Assembly: GCF_005406125.1 (NCBI RefSeq)
Contig: NZ_BIXZ01000010.1
Coordinates: forward strand, 1 to 64,000
Direction: 5' to 3'
From: Haloarcula mannanilytica
GTDB lineage: Archaea; Halobacteriota; Halobacteria; Halobacteriales; Haloarculaceae
Length of the DNA stretch: 64,000 nucleotides
Made by a program: the position numbers and the translations under genes. Positions within the stretch are counted from its first letter, which is position 1; each line of letters opens with the position of its first letter. The notes under the pieces were generated by a model, which was not told the origin of the DNA, did not search any database, and saw only the letters and a program-made list of their open reading frames with translations. Positions 8,489-18,423 of the stretch are shown here, piece after piece.

Positions 8489-9315
8489 CTCAGGACAATC
8501 CCCACCTCAGTAGACGGACCGCCCTCCGAACAGTCGCCGGCGCCGCTCTCGTGAGCGTGGCCGGATGCCTCAACAGCGGCGATTCCCCAGGTGGCGGGAA
8601 CTCAACACCGTCTGATGAAGGAGGAGTCATCCAGCAAGTCACTGTAGAGGGGACAGAACTCGTCGTTGAATACTCCTCAGAGGGGGAAGTCGACCAGATC
8701 AACCTCGTCCAGCCGAATGGGGAGCTGTTCGGTCAGCGAGAAACCGCTGCTGGGTCACAACAGGTCTCTTTCGAGATCGGAACTTCATACGAGCCTGGAG
8801 AGTATACTGTCGTGGCTCTCAGCGGTGAAGAAACGATATCTGAGAGTTCCTCACTGATTCAGCCGGAAATTGGAATTCAAGAGGTCGGTCTTTACCGGAA
8901 TAACCCTGAGAAGCCGTGGGACGAAGTCTACGGAGATACCGAGACGGATCGGCTAAAGAACGGGGAAGCGTACGTCACCGTCGAAAACACCGGAAGCGGA
9001 CCAGGAGCGGTTGTTGAGTTAATTTTCTCCGGTGATGTTCCAAACCCGGTTGAAGATCCCCGAGGTAGCGGGATGTATGAAACCGAGCAGGTGGTGATCT
9101 CGCCGGGAGAAACGACCGACCTGTTCAGTAGTTCGTTCCCGTTTGGTTCCGAATCTGAGGAGGGAATGGGATGCTCCCCGGACGGGAACAGCGGCCAGTT
9201 CACCGTCACAGTCCGAACCCAGGTTGACGGCGACCAGGTGTCCGAATCCTTCGATGTACAGTACTCCGGATCCACGGAGATGAGTGACTGCGAGGTTTCA
9301 ATCACGGAGGCCTAA
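8485..9315 (+). CDS. Tat-exported lipoprotein of the transfer operon
   Basis: 276 residues. The N-terminus SRRTALRTVAGAALVSVAGC combines a Tat twin-arginine motif with a lipobox (SVAGC), so the mature protein is lipid-anchored at Cys 28 or so. The rest is predicted beta-rich, with Ser/Gly-rich linkers just after the cysteine and two CARDB-like stretches (VTVENTGSGPGAVVEL). It overlaps the preceding gene by 4 bases and lies 2 bases before the polytopic channel protein. It is probably an extracellular component of the mating channel. Confidence 0.7.
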   Translation: MTQDNPHLSRRTALRTVAGAALVSVAGCLNSGDSPGGGNSTPSDEGGVIQQVTVEGTELVVEYSSEGEVDQINLVQPNGELFGQRETAAGSQQVSFEIGTSYEPGEYTVVALSGEETISESSSLIQPEIGIQEVGLYRNNPEKPWDEVYGDTETDRLKNGEAYVTVENTGSGPGAVVELIFSGDVPNPVEDPRGSGMYETEQVVISPGETTDLFSSSFPFGSESEEGMGCSPDGNSGQFTVTVRTQVDGDQVSESFDVQYSGSTEMSDCEVSITEA

Positions 9316-9317
9316 CG

Positions 9318-10379
9318 ATGGTGGACCTGATAGACGTCGTTCTCGAGGGATTCAAAGACGTCGTCGATTGGTTCATCGGTCTGTTCATGGACGGGCTTCG
9401 GTCGGGGTATCAGACGCTGACCGAAGAGATGTTTGGCACTCCGACTCCCCAGACTGACGGGACGTTCATTTTCGGAGAACCAAGTAACGCCCCTTGGCCA
9501 GCAATCCAAGAAGGGCTCATCGGCGGCGAGATCATGTTGATTTCTCTGCTGCTACTCGTGATGAGCGTTCAGGGACGACACACCATCCGCATCTTCAATA
9601 TCGGGAGTGCGTACGAGGCTCGGAAGACCAAGAAGACTGCCTGGGTCGGAGCCTTTCTGATTATTACCTGGTACTGGATTGGGGCGCTCGCACTCTACCT
9701 TGTTGATGGGTTCACGATTGCCCTGATGCCGGAGCTGTCCTCGCTGGGCTCTGCTATGCTGCAGTTCATAACGGGGTCGATTACCAACCCCGGTCTTGGT
9801 CTCCTCTTTGCTCTTATCGGAGGAATTTCGATGTGGGCACTGGAGGCGCTGTTCTACATCCGGCAGATTCTCCTTTACGTCTACCTGTACGGGATGCCCA
9901 TCGCGTTCGCCGTCGCCTATGGCAACATTCCTGTCCTCTCTGATGTCGCGATGGGGTTCAGCAAACGGTTCGTCCCATTGGCCATCCTACCCCTGCCTGC
10001 GGCGATAGTACTCAAAGGATACGACCTACTCTACTCTGGAGGGACGTTGACGCCGGGATCAGCGTTCCTCAAGTATCTCGTTGCGGCTTCACTTCCCCTC
10101 GTTGCGCTCTATGTCACGTGGAAGACGTTCAAGTACGCGACCCCGCTGACGGCGAAGGTTCTCGGTGGTGCGACGAAGGGAGCGGCCCTCATCGGCGGTG
10201 TCGCCGCTGGGGCCTACATCGGCGGCGCCGGCGTCGCGACGACCGCGGCCCGGTGGGGACCGAAGGCCGCAGCGGGACACGCTGTGGCGCAGAAAGCTGC
10301 AGCCCGGGGCGCGAACAGCGACGAAGACAGCGGGACGCCGTCGTACCGGCGGACCGAGAACGATCCTGGAAGCTACTAA
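9318..10379 (+). CDS. Polytopic membrane protein, VirB6/TrbL-like
   Basis: 353 residues with roughly six to seven hydrophobic segments, including IMLISLLLLVMSV, AWVGAFLIITWYWIGALALYL, LGLLFALIGGISMWALEALFYI and ILLYVYLYGMPIAFAVAYG. A Gly/Ala-rich segment (GAALIGGVAAGAYIGGAG) and a polar tail follow. Size, topology and position between the pilin/surface genes and the VirB4 genes match the inner-membrane channel subunit VirB6/TrbL of type IV secretion systems. No sequence motif proves it. Confidence 0.6.
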   Translation: MVDLIDVVLEGFKDVVDWFIGLFMDGLRSGYQTLTEEMFGTPTPQTDGTFIFGEPSNAPWPAIQEGLIGGEIMLISLLLLVMSVQGRHTIRIFNIGSAYEARKTKKTAWVGAFLIITWYWIGALALYLVDGFTIALMPELSSLGSAMLQFITGSITNPGLGLLFALIGGISMWALEALFYIRQILLYVYLYGMPIAFAVAYGNIPVLSDVAMGFSKRFVPLAILPLPAAIVLKGYDLLYSGGTLTPGSAFLKYLVAASLPLVALYVTWKTFKYATPLTAKVLGGATKGAALIGGVAAGAYIGGAGVATTAARWGPKAAAGHAVAQKAAARGANSDEDSGTPSYRRTENDPGSY

Positions 10380-10385
10380 CAATCC

Positions 10386-11507
10386 ATGTCCATCGACCAA
10401 GACGCAGCCGCACGGCGCATCATGGACCAGTTCGGTGAGGAGAGTCGCATCCCCTACCTCAACATTGAGGAAGGCGACGTTGGCGTCCTGATCGCCTTCC
10501 CGATCGTCGGCCTGTTCATCGCCGGCCTCACCGGCATCGAATCACTCGCCCTCCCGTTCGTCGCAGGTGGCTTCGGGTTCGGCGTCGCGATCGTCTACGT
10601 CTCACCGGATCACCTCAATGCGTGGACGTGGACGAAAGACGTCTATCGCTACGTCAAGCGCCCCCAGATCACCTTCAGCGCCCCAGAGGAGGCCGACAGT
10701 AGTACCAACGAGACAGAGCGCAACGAAGGCGGGCTCGCGAACTACACGCCATTCAAGCCCGACGAGCGAACGCAGGACCTCACGAACATCGAACGAGCGT
10801 GGCCGGGCGCTGGCGCGATCCAGCGCGATGACGGGACGATGGAGGCGTTCATCGAGATCGACCCCGGCAATATGGACTTCGCGATGTCCGACGACTGGGC
10901 ACAGCTCCAGGACGCCGGCGAAGAGTTCGCCAACAAGGAACTGGACTCGAAACTCAAACTCCACGCCACGACCCGCTCGTTCCCGGTCGAACAGATCACG
11001 GAGAACATCGAGGACCGCCTGAACGACGAGGACGTCAAAGAGAACCCCATCTTCCGGGAACTCCTCGAAGAGTATCGGGAGACGCGGCCGAAGGAGATGC
11101 GCGAGCGGGGTATCCAGCAGGTGCGGTACTACATCGGCGTCGAGGTCACCCCGCTGGAGGTCTACGACCGCTTCCGGGACGAGGGCACACCGGCCGAGAA
11201 GCTCACCCAGTTCCCCGTCATCGGGTTCCTGTTCAACCCGTTCGTGACCCGCCGCGAGGACCTCACCGACGTCGAGCGCCGCGCACAGATGTTCGAGAAG
11301 CTCGACAGCCGGGTCAACGATGTGCGGTCAGAATTCATCCAGCAGGCGTCGGGCTGGTCCGCACGTCGGCTCAGCACGGTCGAACTCTTCGTGTTGAATA
11401 TGGACTTCTGGAACGGCCGCGAACACGAGTACGACGACGCAGAGAGCGTCGTTCGCGAACAACCCATCATCGGCCATTCGCGCAGGGAGGATGACCACGA
11501 TGCGTAA
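10386..11507 (+). CDS. PrgI-like membrane segment fused to a VirB4 N-terminal-like domain
   Basis: 373 residues. Two adjacent membrane helices near residues 32-75 (VGVLIAFPIVGLFIAGLTG and LALPFVAGGFGFGVAIVYV) resemble the small PrgI/VirB3 family. The soluble remainder (AFIEIDPGNMDFAM, HATTRSFPVEQ, VRYYIGVEVTPLEVY) looks like the N-terminal domain of VirB4/TraC proteins, which lacks the ATPase. The separate ATPase follows at once with a 17-base overlap. I infer that VirB3-like and VirB4 N-terminal functions are carried here apart from the motor. Homology would need a profile search to confirm. Confidence 0.5.
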   Translation: MSIDQDAAARRIMDQFGEESRIPYLNIEEGDVGVLIAFPIVGLFIAGLTGIESLALPFVAGGFGFGVAIVYVSPDHLNAWTWTKDVYRYVKRPQITFSAPEEADSSTNETERNEGGLANYTPFKPDERTQDLTNIERAWPGAGAIQRDDGTMEAFIEIDPGNMDFAMSDDWAQLQDAGEEFANKELDSKLKLHATTRSFPVEQITENIEDRLNDEDVKENPIFRELLEEYRETRPKEMRERGIQQVRYYIGVEVTPLEVYDRFRDEGTPAEKLTQFPVIGFLFNPFVTRREDLTDVERRAQMFEKLDSRVNDVRSEFIQQASGWSARRLSTVELFVLNMDFWNGREHEYDDAESVVREQPIIGHSRREDDHDA

Positions 11508-13725
11508 CCTCGTCCTCCAGACGGGCAGCGGAGCCGTCGACCAGCTCACAGAGTGGCTCACGAATCCAACCTCAGCTGAAGGTGCGGCTCTCTACATCCT
11601 GCTCGCGGTACTGGTCGGTATCGGCGGGAAATTCCTTTGGGACTGGTACACCGAAGACGACGAGGAAGAGGTCGAGTTTTCGGACCTCCTCGACGAGGAG
11701 ACCATCGAACAGGGCGCGGCCGAACGCCAGCTTCTCGACGACATCGCCGAATCACACAAGACGGTGACCGCGCCGGCGGCAATCGAGTGGGAAACGCGTG
11801 CGGCACGGGTCGGCGAACAGTGGACGACGACGCTGTACATCGCTGACTACTCGGACTACCCCAACGATGGCTACCTCTCCGAGCTCTTCGAGCTGACCGA
11901 CGTGCAGTTCGACCTGACGGCTCACATCATGCCGAAGAATCAGGAGCGGGCCCGGAACGAACTGCAGGACATCGCTGACGACCTTCAGGTGGATGCTGAC
12001 CTCGAACAGAGCGTCCGGAGTGCCTACCTGCAGGAACGCGCCAACGAGGCCGCAGCGACGTACAAGGCCGTCGAGAACGGCGCGAACGTCTTCGACCAAG
12101 GAATGTTCATCACGGTGCGGGCTGACGAGAAGGAGGACCTCCGCGACGCCGTCCAGAAGGTCAAGAGCGCTCTCCGTGACGACCCGGCGAACCTCACACC
12201 AAAGACGGCGATCTGTCGGCAGGATCTCGCCCTTCAGTCGGCCGCGCCTATCGGCGACAACGAGTTCGGGCGGACGTCGATTGCGCTCGGCGGCGCCGTC
12301 GGCGCGTTACTGTCTTCGCCGCACAACGCGACGATCCTCGAGGAAGGCGGGGTGGAGTTCGGGATTCACAAGGACAACCAGAGCCCGGTGGTCATCGACC
12401 CATTCGCCCGGGACAACGGGTACGCGATGTTCACCGTCGGCGACACCGGCTCGGGGAAGTCGTTCAGCTCGAAGCAGAACTTCATCCGGTCGATCGAGCA
12501 GAGCAAGGACCGTATCGGCATCATCCTCGAGCCGCTGAATAACTGGGCCGGCGTCGCGGAAGCGCTCGATGCCAAACGCATCACGGTCGGAGGGACGCTC
12601 GGACTGAACCCCTTGGAGATTCGGGAGACGCCCGAACACGTCCAGCGGGCGATGGGTGAAGACGCGAGCCCGTTCAACGAGAAGCTCGACGACGCGATGA
12701 GCTTCCTGACGAACTTCTTCGCCCTCCGCGGGATCTCGCTTGGCGACCGCCGGACGACGCTCGAACTCGGGCTCAAGCGGGCGTACAAGCGCAACGGGAT
12801 CACCGACGACATCTCGACGCACGACAACCCGAGTCCGACGATTCAGGATATGATGGACGTCTTCGAGGACATGGTCGACGAGCCCGAGGAGTTCGTCGTC
12901 CGGTCCGATGAGGAGGCGGGCAAGATCAAAGAGGACGCGACGTGGCTCCTTGACCAGCTCCGACCCTTCGAGGACGACGGTCGGCACGGCAACCTCGGCC
13001 AGGAGTCCGACTTCGATATCCGCGACGAGAAGGTGATCTACCTCGACCTCGCCCAGCAGGAGGGCAGCGTCGACAGCAGCACGGCGCTGACGATGCAGCT
13101 ACTCATCTCGCTGGTGTACGAGCGGGCGAAAGTCTCGGAGAAGGAGGTCGTGTTCTACATCGACGAGGCGCGCTACATCATGCAGGACGCCGCGAGCTTA
13201 GCGTTCCTTGAGACGGTGTTCCGCCACCACCGCCACCACGATCTCTCGATTCGGCTGGTCACGCAGACCGTCGACGAGTTCTTCGAGCACGCCGAGAGCG
13301 AGGCCATCCTCGACCAGTGTGCGGTCAAGCAGTTCCACCGCCTCGACGGGATGGACGAGGAGTGGGCCGACGAGTTCGGATTGAACTACGCGCAGATGCG
13401 GTTCGTTCAGGACGCCGTGCCCGGCAACGAGGACGCCGGCTTCTCCGAGGCGCTGGTGGGCGTCGACGGCGAGTGGCGCGGCATCCAGGTCAAAGCGATG
13501 CCCAAGGAGAAACAGGTCATCGACTTCGACCCGACCTCCCAAGTTCGGTCCTCGCTGCCTGGCGCCGGCGACGACGCCGTTGATACCGAGATGAAGGAGT
13601 TCCAGGACGAGCTCGAACATCGAGCAACGAACGGAACGAACGAAACGAGCGAACTGAACGAGGACTCAGACGCCGTCGAAGCTGAGCCAGACGGCGGGTC
13701 CACGGAGGGGACCAACGATGGCTGA
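11491..13725 (+). CDS. virB4: VirB4/TraC-type conjugative ATPase
   Basis: 744 residues. An N-terminal membrane helix (ALYILLAVLVGIGGKFLWDW) and an acidic stretch lead to a RecA-fold ATPase. Walker A is GDTGSGKSF near residue 316 and Walker B is VVFYIDEARYIM near 552; a downstream LVTQTVDEF motif is typical of VirB4/HerA motors. The family powers pilus assembly and substrate transfer at the cytoplasmic face of the channel. It overlaps its neighbours by 17 and 8 bases, so the genes are translationally coupled. The acidic Thr/Asn-rich tail is unremarkable for haloarchaea. Confidence 0.85.
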   Translation: MTTMRNLVLQTGSGAVDQLTEWLTNPTSAEGAALYILLAVLVGIGGKFLWDWYTEDDEEEVEFSDLLDEETIEQGAAERQLLDDIAESHKTVTAPAAIEWETRAARVGEQWTTTLYIADYSDYPNDGYLSELFELTDVQFDLTAHIMPKNQERARNELQDIADDLQVDADLEQSVRSAYLQERANEAAATYKAVENGANVFDQGMFITVRADEKEDLRDAVQKVKSALRDDPANLTPKTAICRQDLALQSAAPIGDNEFGRTSIALGGAVGALLSSPHNATILEEGGVEFGIHKDNQSPVVIDPFARDNGYAMFTVGDTGSGKSFSSKQNFIRSIEQSKDRIGIILEPLNNWAGVAEALDAKRITVGGTLGLNPLEIRETPEHVQRAMGEDASPFNEKLDDAMSFLTNFFALRGISLGDRRTTLELGLKRAYKRNGITDDISTHDNPSPTIQDMMDVFEDMVDEPEEFVVRSDEEAGKIKEDATWLLDQLRPFEDDGRHGNLGQESDFDIRDEKVIYLDLAQQEGSVDSSTALTMQLLISLVYERAKVSEKEVVFYIDEARYIMQDAASLAFLETVFRHHRHHDLSIRLVTQTVDEFFEHAESEAILDQCAVKQFHRLDGMDEEWADEFGLNYAQMRFVQDAVPGNEDAGFSEALVGVDGEWRGIQVKAMPKEKQVIDFDPTSQVRSSLPGAGDDAVDTEMKEFQDELEHRATNGTNETSELNEDSDAVEAEPDGGSTEGTNDG

Positions 13726-16700
13726 GTACCTGCGCGTCACACCGACATCCGAGCGGCTTGACCCGGAGAGTATCTCCCGAGTTCTCGACAGCCTCCACAA
13801 GCTGACCACGCCCGGCTCGTCGGGTCTCGGGGCGAAGCTGAACCCACTCCACAGTGAGACACCACCCCGGTTCGAGTTCCTCGCGATCAGTGATGGCCCG
13901 GACGACCCAGTAGAGTTCTTCTACGGGGCCGATGCGCACCTCGATACGCTCGAGAAGCGCCTCCGCTCCATCTATCCGGCCACGTTCGACATCGAGCGCG
14001 TCGACGTCGACGTCGCCGCTCGGCTCATTCAGCCAATCGAGCTCACACCCCAGGAATTCGTCGACCACTACGAGGCCGGGCGGCTGCAGTACGAGTTTGA
14101 CCCGGCAGAACAGTACGACATCGTCGACGAGGAATCAGGGGACTCCGAGACAGCCGAAGCCGACCCCGTTGTCGACGGCGGTACGGCAGCCACGAGGGTC
14201 CCCGATCATCACGTTACTGTCGGAGACTCAGCTCTCGAACTAGCGCCGCCCGATGCGCTTCCAGACGACGAGGAAGAGCGACGGGCCATCGAGAAGCCGA
14301 CGATGACACCGGCGGGAACGATTCTGGCTCGCCCGGCACAAGACGCTGTCTCGCCGCTCGGTGTCCGGTGGTGTGGCTCCGCGTCGCGGAAGCAGGACTG
14401 GATGACCTCGCTGACGCCGTTCACGGCAGAGGAAACGAACGGCGACCTCTCGTCCGTCGACGAACCGGGCGCGGCGCTGGCGTCGCTGATCGACCACCTG
14501 ATGGAGGCGACAGCGCCGACCGCGTTCCAGGTCGTCTTTCAACGGCGTGCCAGCTGGCAGTCCGACGCGGAGGTGCGGAAAGAGGATCTCGTCGACGGCC
14601 GCGACACGTTCTTCCAGGAGGTTGTCGGGTCGCTACTCGAAGTCGAGGACCAGCGGAGCGACCAGGACGACCGCCAGCTCAGCGAGGCCGTCGAGAAGCG
14701 CATCGAGTACATCGACGCGAAGAACGCCAAACGGTCGTTCACGGTCAACATCCGGGCCGTCGGCGTCCCCACCGACAACACCCGCGACGATCTCGATGGT
14801 CGGATGGACTCGCTCCTCCCGGTGTTCGACCCGCTTGATGGGCCGTTCTACGAGGTCGAGGGGCAACGCCTCCGGGACAGCGGCTTCCGTGAGAAAACGA
14901 AGGAGAAGAAGGCGCGGGCCGCTCTCCAGCGCCTCCTCAATCGCGAGTTGACGACGGGCCGGGGGAAGACCCGCCCCGAGCTGGTTCTCTGTGGGACGGA
15001 GCTCGCGAACTTCGTTCTCGTCCCCTCCTCCGAACAGCTGACCGTCGAAGGGACGCGGGGAACCAGGGCCGAACAGCAGAGTCGGAACCCGCTCCCGTGG
15101 CCGAATCCCGACTTGATCCAGCAGTTCCAGGACGGGATGGCCATCGGCTACGCACTCGACGAGAACGGTGAGCCACGGCCGGACCCCATCCGGATCCCGC
15201 CGGACCTATTGCCGACGCATTACGGCCGGTTCGCGTCGACGGGCGGCGGGAAGTCGAAGGCCATCATCAACGATGCGCTCTCCCTGCGCGAGTCGACGGG
15301 TGGCCCTGTCGTCCTCGTCGATCCGAAGGGGGACGGGATGTGTGAGAACTACCTGCGCTGCCACTACGAGCGGTTCGGGGGCCTCGACGATGTCTACCAC
15401 TTCCGCGTCCCCGAGACGATTCCCGCGTTCTCGTTCTTCGACATCCGCCCCGCACTCGAGGCGGGGCGGAACCGCGAGGACGCGATTCAGGACAAGGTCG
15501 ACCACTTCCACGACATCCTCCGGATGATTATGGGCCGCGAGCAGTACGGCCAGGCGTTCGTCGCGAACGAGATCCTCAGCTACCTCATCAAGGCGCTCTT
15601 CGACGAGGAGTACGGGAGCGACGTGTTCGGGCTGGACGATCTCTTCGCTGCTGCCCTCCGGATGCAGCGCGACCAGACGATTCCCCCGGTTTCAGCGGAC
15701 AACCAGAACATCGAGGAATCGCTGACGCGCCACTTCGCGAAGGACAACCACCAGTTCCAGGTGTCGATGGACGCCGTTGGGAATCGCCTCGACAAGCTCA
15801 AAGAAGACGCACATCTCCGGCGAATCTTCAGCCACGTCCCCGAGCAGAACGACGCCGGCGAGTACGTCGACAATCGCTTCGACTTCCGCGAGTTCCTCGA
15901 TGAGGATGCGACCATCATCTTCGACCTGGGAGACCTCCGCCCGGAGGCCCAGCGAGCGATTACTCTACTGCTGTTGAGCAACCTCTGGGACGCCGTGCAG
16001 GTGCGCCGGCGCGACGGCCAGACCGACTACGAGAAGCTCACGAACCTTATCATCGAGGAGGCGGCGCCGGTCGCGTCGACGAAACTGGTCTCCGAGCAGC
16101 TACTGCCGCAGGGCCGATCGTTCGGCCTGAGTATGGGGCTCGTGATGCAGTTCCCCGAGCAGGTGCGGAACCGGAACGAGCGAGCCTATGACGAGGTGCT
16201 GAACAACATCAAGACGAAGCTTATCGGGAACATCTCGATCGAGCGCGACCTAGCGGAGTCGCTTGCCCACGAGGACCTCAGCCCGACCGAACTCCGCAAC
16301 CGAATCAACACGCTCCCAAGTGGCGAGTGGATTGCGCAGCTCCCGAGTCCGTCGTTCGGGGAGACTGGTCCGCCGCCGTTTTCGTTAAAGCCGCTCCCGA
16401 TTGCGCCGGGGCATCCAGAAAGCGACCAGCCACTCACAGAGCCCCAGGAAGACCATTTCGAGTCCGTGTCCCGGCCACGGATGGTCGAACGGACACAGGC
16501 CCAGTACGGGCTGACAGAGCCGACTGAGTCGAGCACTGCCCCAGAGGAGACTGGCTGGGGGAGTTCGGGGACTGAGACGACGGGCTCAGCTGCCGACGGC
16601 GACTCAGGAACGGAACCGACGCAATCCGCGTTCATCAGCGAATCGACGACCGAGGACGCGTCGACGTCGACCACCCAGCCCGAGGCGGACAGCGACCCAG

Positions 16701-17542
16701 ATGCAGGCGAGGCAGCGATGAGCCCCCTGTTCGGGCAGGCCACCGAGACGGACGAGGAACCAACTGGTGACCAAGCAACGCAGCCGGAGAACGGGGCAAC
16801 ACCCGTTCAGGAAAGCAGCGTGCCCGTCCCCGATGACGAACTCCAACAACGCGGGCTCAGTCGAGACGACGTTCGGTTCCTGAATCGGGTCCTCGACGTG
16901 ATGAATCGAGAGGACGACGAGTACACGCTACTGGACAGGATGAGCCAGCTTCGGGACGAATACGACGACCTCCATATAGAGCGGCTCACAGAGCAGGATC
17001 TCCTGGAAGCGGACTCCGCGGCGGGGCGCAAGTACTACACCGTCCTCCCGGACGGTCGAGACCTCCTGGGGAGAGAATTGAAGGCGGGACCAGGAGCGGG
17101 CGATCTCGGCGAGAAAACGCCACACAAGGTTGGCGTCCGGCTCCTCGAGCTCTGGCTCCAGCAGCGGGATGACGTCGTTCGCGTGGAACCGTACTACGAA
17201 ACTGACGACAGCACGGTACTGGACGTGGCCGGCTTCGACGCGGACGGCGATCTCGTCTGGGCCGGCGAAGCAGAGCTCGCGAGTAACAACCGGCACGCCC
17301 CAGTCGAGGATTACGACAAACTCCGCGCGGTGGACGCCGACGCGATCTGGGCCTTCAACAATCGCGAGACGGCGCTCGATGTCCTGGATAGCCTTGCCGA
17401 CGCGGATCGGATCGAAGAGCGGGTCAGCGGGCGGGCGGCACGGTCGTTCGCGACCATCAGAGACGCCGTCGACGAGTTCGATGCTTCGGGGCTGACCACC
17501 GTTCGGGGCTTCAAAAATCTCGATCAAGAACTCAACCAATGA
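13718..17542 (+). CDS. Very large coupling-protein-like ATPase (VirD4/TraD/HerA class) with C-terminal nuclease-like domain
   Basis: 1274 residues, about twice a normal VirD4. Residues 1-480 have no recognised domain. The motor has Walker A FASTGGGKSK near residue 507, a VVLVDPKGDGMCENYL motif typical of coupling proteins near 530, and Walker B NLIIEEAAP near 778. A Ser/Thr/Glu-rich linker (about 900-1040) leads to a helical region and a C-terminal domain (about 1125-1274). There VLDVAGFDADGDLVWAGEAEL has the spacing of a PD-(D/E)xK nuclease core. No relaxase gene is visible nearby, so this tail is a candidate DNA-processing module. It overlaps the primase gene by 4 bases. Confidence 0.75.
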   Translation: MAEYLRVTPTSERLDPESISRVLDSLHKLTTPGSSGLGAKLNPLHSETPPRFEFLAISDGPDDPVEFFYGADAHLDTLEKRLRSIYPATFDIERVDVDVAARLIQPIELTPQEFVDHYEAGRLQYEFDPAEQYDIVDEESGDSETAEADPVVDGGTAATRVPDHHVTVGDSALELAPPDALPDDEEERRAIEKPTMTPAGTILARPAQDAVSPLGVRWCGSASRKQDWMTSLTPFTAEETNGDLSSVDEPGAALASLIDHLMEATAPTAFQVVFQRRASWQSDAEVRKEDLVDGRDTFFQEVVGSLLEVEDQRSDQDDRQLSEAVEKRIEYIDAKNAKRSFTVNIRAVGVPTDNTRDDLDGRMDSLLPVFDPLDGPFYEVEGQRLRDSGFREKTKEKKARAALQRLLNRELTTGRGKTRPELVLCGTELANFVLVPSSEQLTVEGTRGTRAEQQSRNPLPWPNPDLIQQFQDGMAIGYALDENGEPRPDPIRIPPDLLPTHYGRFASTGGGKSKAIINDALSLRESTGGPVVLVDPKGDGMCENYLRCHYERFGGLDDVYHFRVPETIPAFSFFDIRPALEAGRNREDAIQDKVDHFHDILRMIMGREQYGQAFVANEILSYLIKALFDEEYGSDVFGLDDLFAAALRMQRDQTIPPVSADNQNIEESLTRHFAKDNHQFQVSMDAVGNRLDKLKEDAHLRRIFSHVPEQNDAGEYVDNRFDFREFLDEDATIIFDLGDLRPEAQRAITLLLLSNLWDAVQVRRRDGQTDYEKLTNLIIEEAAPVASTKLVSEQLLPQGRSFGLSMGLVMQFPEQVRNRNERAYDEVLNNIKTKLIGNISIERDLAESLAHEDLSPTELRNRINTLPSGEWIAQLPSPSFGETGPPPFSLKPLPIAPGHPESDQPLTEPQEDHFESVSRPRMVERTQAQYGLTEPTESSTAPEETGWGSSGTETTGSAADGDSGTEPTQSAFISESTTEDASTSTTQPEADSDPDAGEAAMSPLFGQATETDEEPTGDQATQPENGATPVQESSVPVPDDELQQRGLSRDDVRFLNRVLDVMNREDDEYTLLDRMSQLRDEYDDLHIERLTEQDLLEADSAAGRKYYTVLPDGRDLLGRELKAGPGAGDLGEKTPHKVGVRLLELWLQQRDDVVRVEPYYETDDSTVLDVAGFDADGDLVWAGEAELASNNRHAPVEDYDKLRAVDADAIWAFNNRETALDVLDSLADADRIEERVSGRAARSFATIRDAVDEFDASGLTTVRGFKNLDQELNQ

Positions 17543-18423
17543 CTTGGCGACAGGCGACCCGCGAAGAGATTTACACCTACTACGCCGAGGAGTTCCCCCG
17601 CTATCTGGACGACCTACCGGAATTCATCACGGCGACCGGCCCGAAACAGTACGCCATCGCCTTCCGCGAGTCCCACCCGGTTCGCAAAGACGAGGTGCCG
17701 GACAAGGACTTCATCCGGCGGGATACGTGGCAAACAGATCCATCGGGGGACCGAACGACGCCCGAGTTCGACGACTTCGAGGACGTCGTCGAGTTCATTC
17801 GGCATCCAGCGCGCAACGACCCGCTGGGACGGAGCGAGTTCGCGCTTGCTGATCCAGAGGTGCTGGAGAAACCGGACCCACGGCCCGACGCCGTCTACTA
17901 CGCGCTGGATCACTGGGAACGTCCCTGGGTCCTCCTCGTCGACATCGACGCCAAAGAGATCGCCCGAGACCGAGCGGACGAGATGGTGTCGGCGGACCTC
18001 GACGATCGGGACGACGATGCGCTCCTCGACGCTGCGGGTATCCTCGACGCCGCTCCCAAGGGATATCCGTACGCCTTCGAAGATATCGACCGCGCCATCG
18101 AGTACGGGTTCGAGGTGCGCGATATCTTCGAGGACGATTTCGACGCCGAGGAAACGATGGTCGTCTACAGCGGGCAGGGTGTCCACGTCTACCTCCTCGA
18201 CTCTGACCCGGCGCACCGATACGACGAGCAGAGTCGCGAGGTGTTGAACGACCTCCTCCTCGAGACGTACGACATCCCCATCGACCCCGTCGTAACGGCC
18301 GACCGCCGGCGGGTCGCCCGTCTGCCCTACTCACTTCACGCCGACGTTTGTAGCATCGTTCAACCCATCGAGAGCCCGGCGTTCGACGTTCGGTCGGCGA
18401 CACCCGAGGTGATCGACGAATGA
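17539..18423 (+). CDS. priS: PriS-type archaeo-eukaryotic primase catalytic subunit
   Basis: 294 residues with the three catalytic motifs of the AEP superfamily in order. Motif I is LLVDIDAK (Asp 135 and 137), motif II is VVYSGQGVHVYLLD (the S-G-x-G-x-H signature near residue 212), and motif III is DPVVTADRRRVARLPYSLH near 255. These enzymes make primers. Its place as the penultimate gene of a conjugation operon suggests primer synthesis on transferred single strands. The start overlaps the coupling ATPase stop (ATGA), and its own stop overlaps the next gene in the same way. It is shorter than chromosomal PriS. Confidence 0.8.
   Translation: MTWRQATREEIYTYYAEEFPRYLDDLPEFITATGPKQYAIAFRESHPVRKDEVPDKDFIRRDTWQTDPSGDRTTPEFDDFEDVVEFIRHPARNDPLGRSEFALADPEVLEKPDPRPDAVYYALDHWERPWVLLVDIDAKEIARDRADEMVSADLDDRDDDALLDAAGILDAAPKGYPYAFEDIDRAIEYGFEVRDIFEDDFDAEETMVVYSGQGVHVYLLDSDPAHRYDEQSREVLNDLLLETYDIPIDPVVTADRRRVARLPYSLHADVCSIVQPIESPAFDVRSATPEVIDE

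Noticed and set aside
12307-12987. Minus-strand frame opposite virB4
   Set aside because: Shadow of the ATPase, whose Walker motifs lie on the plus strand.
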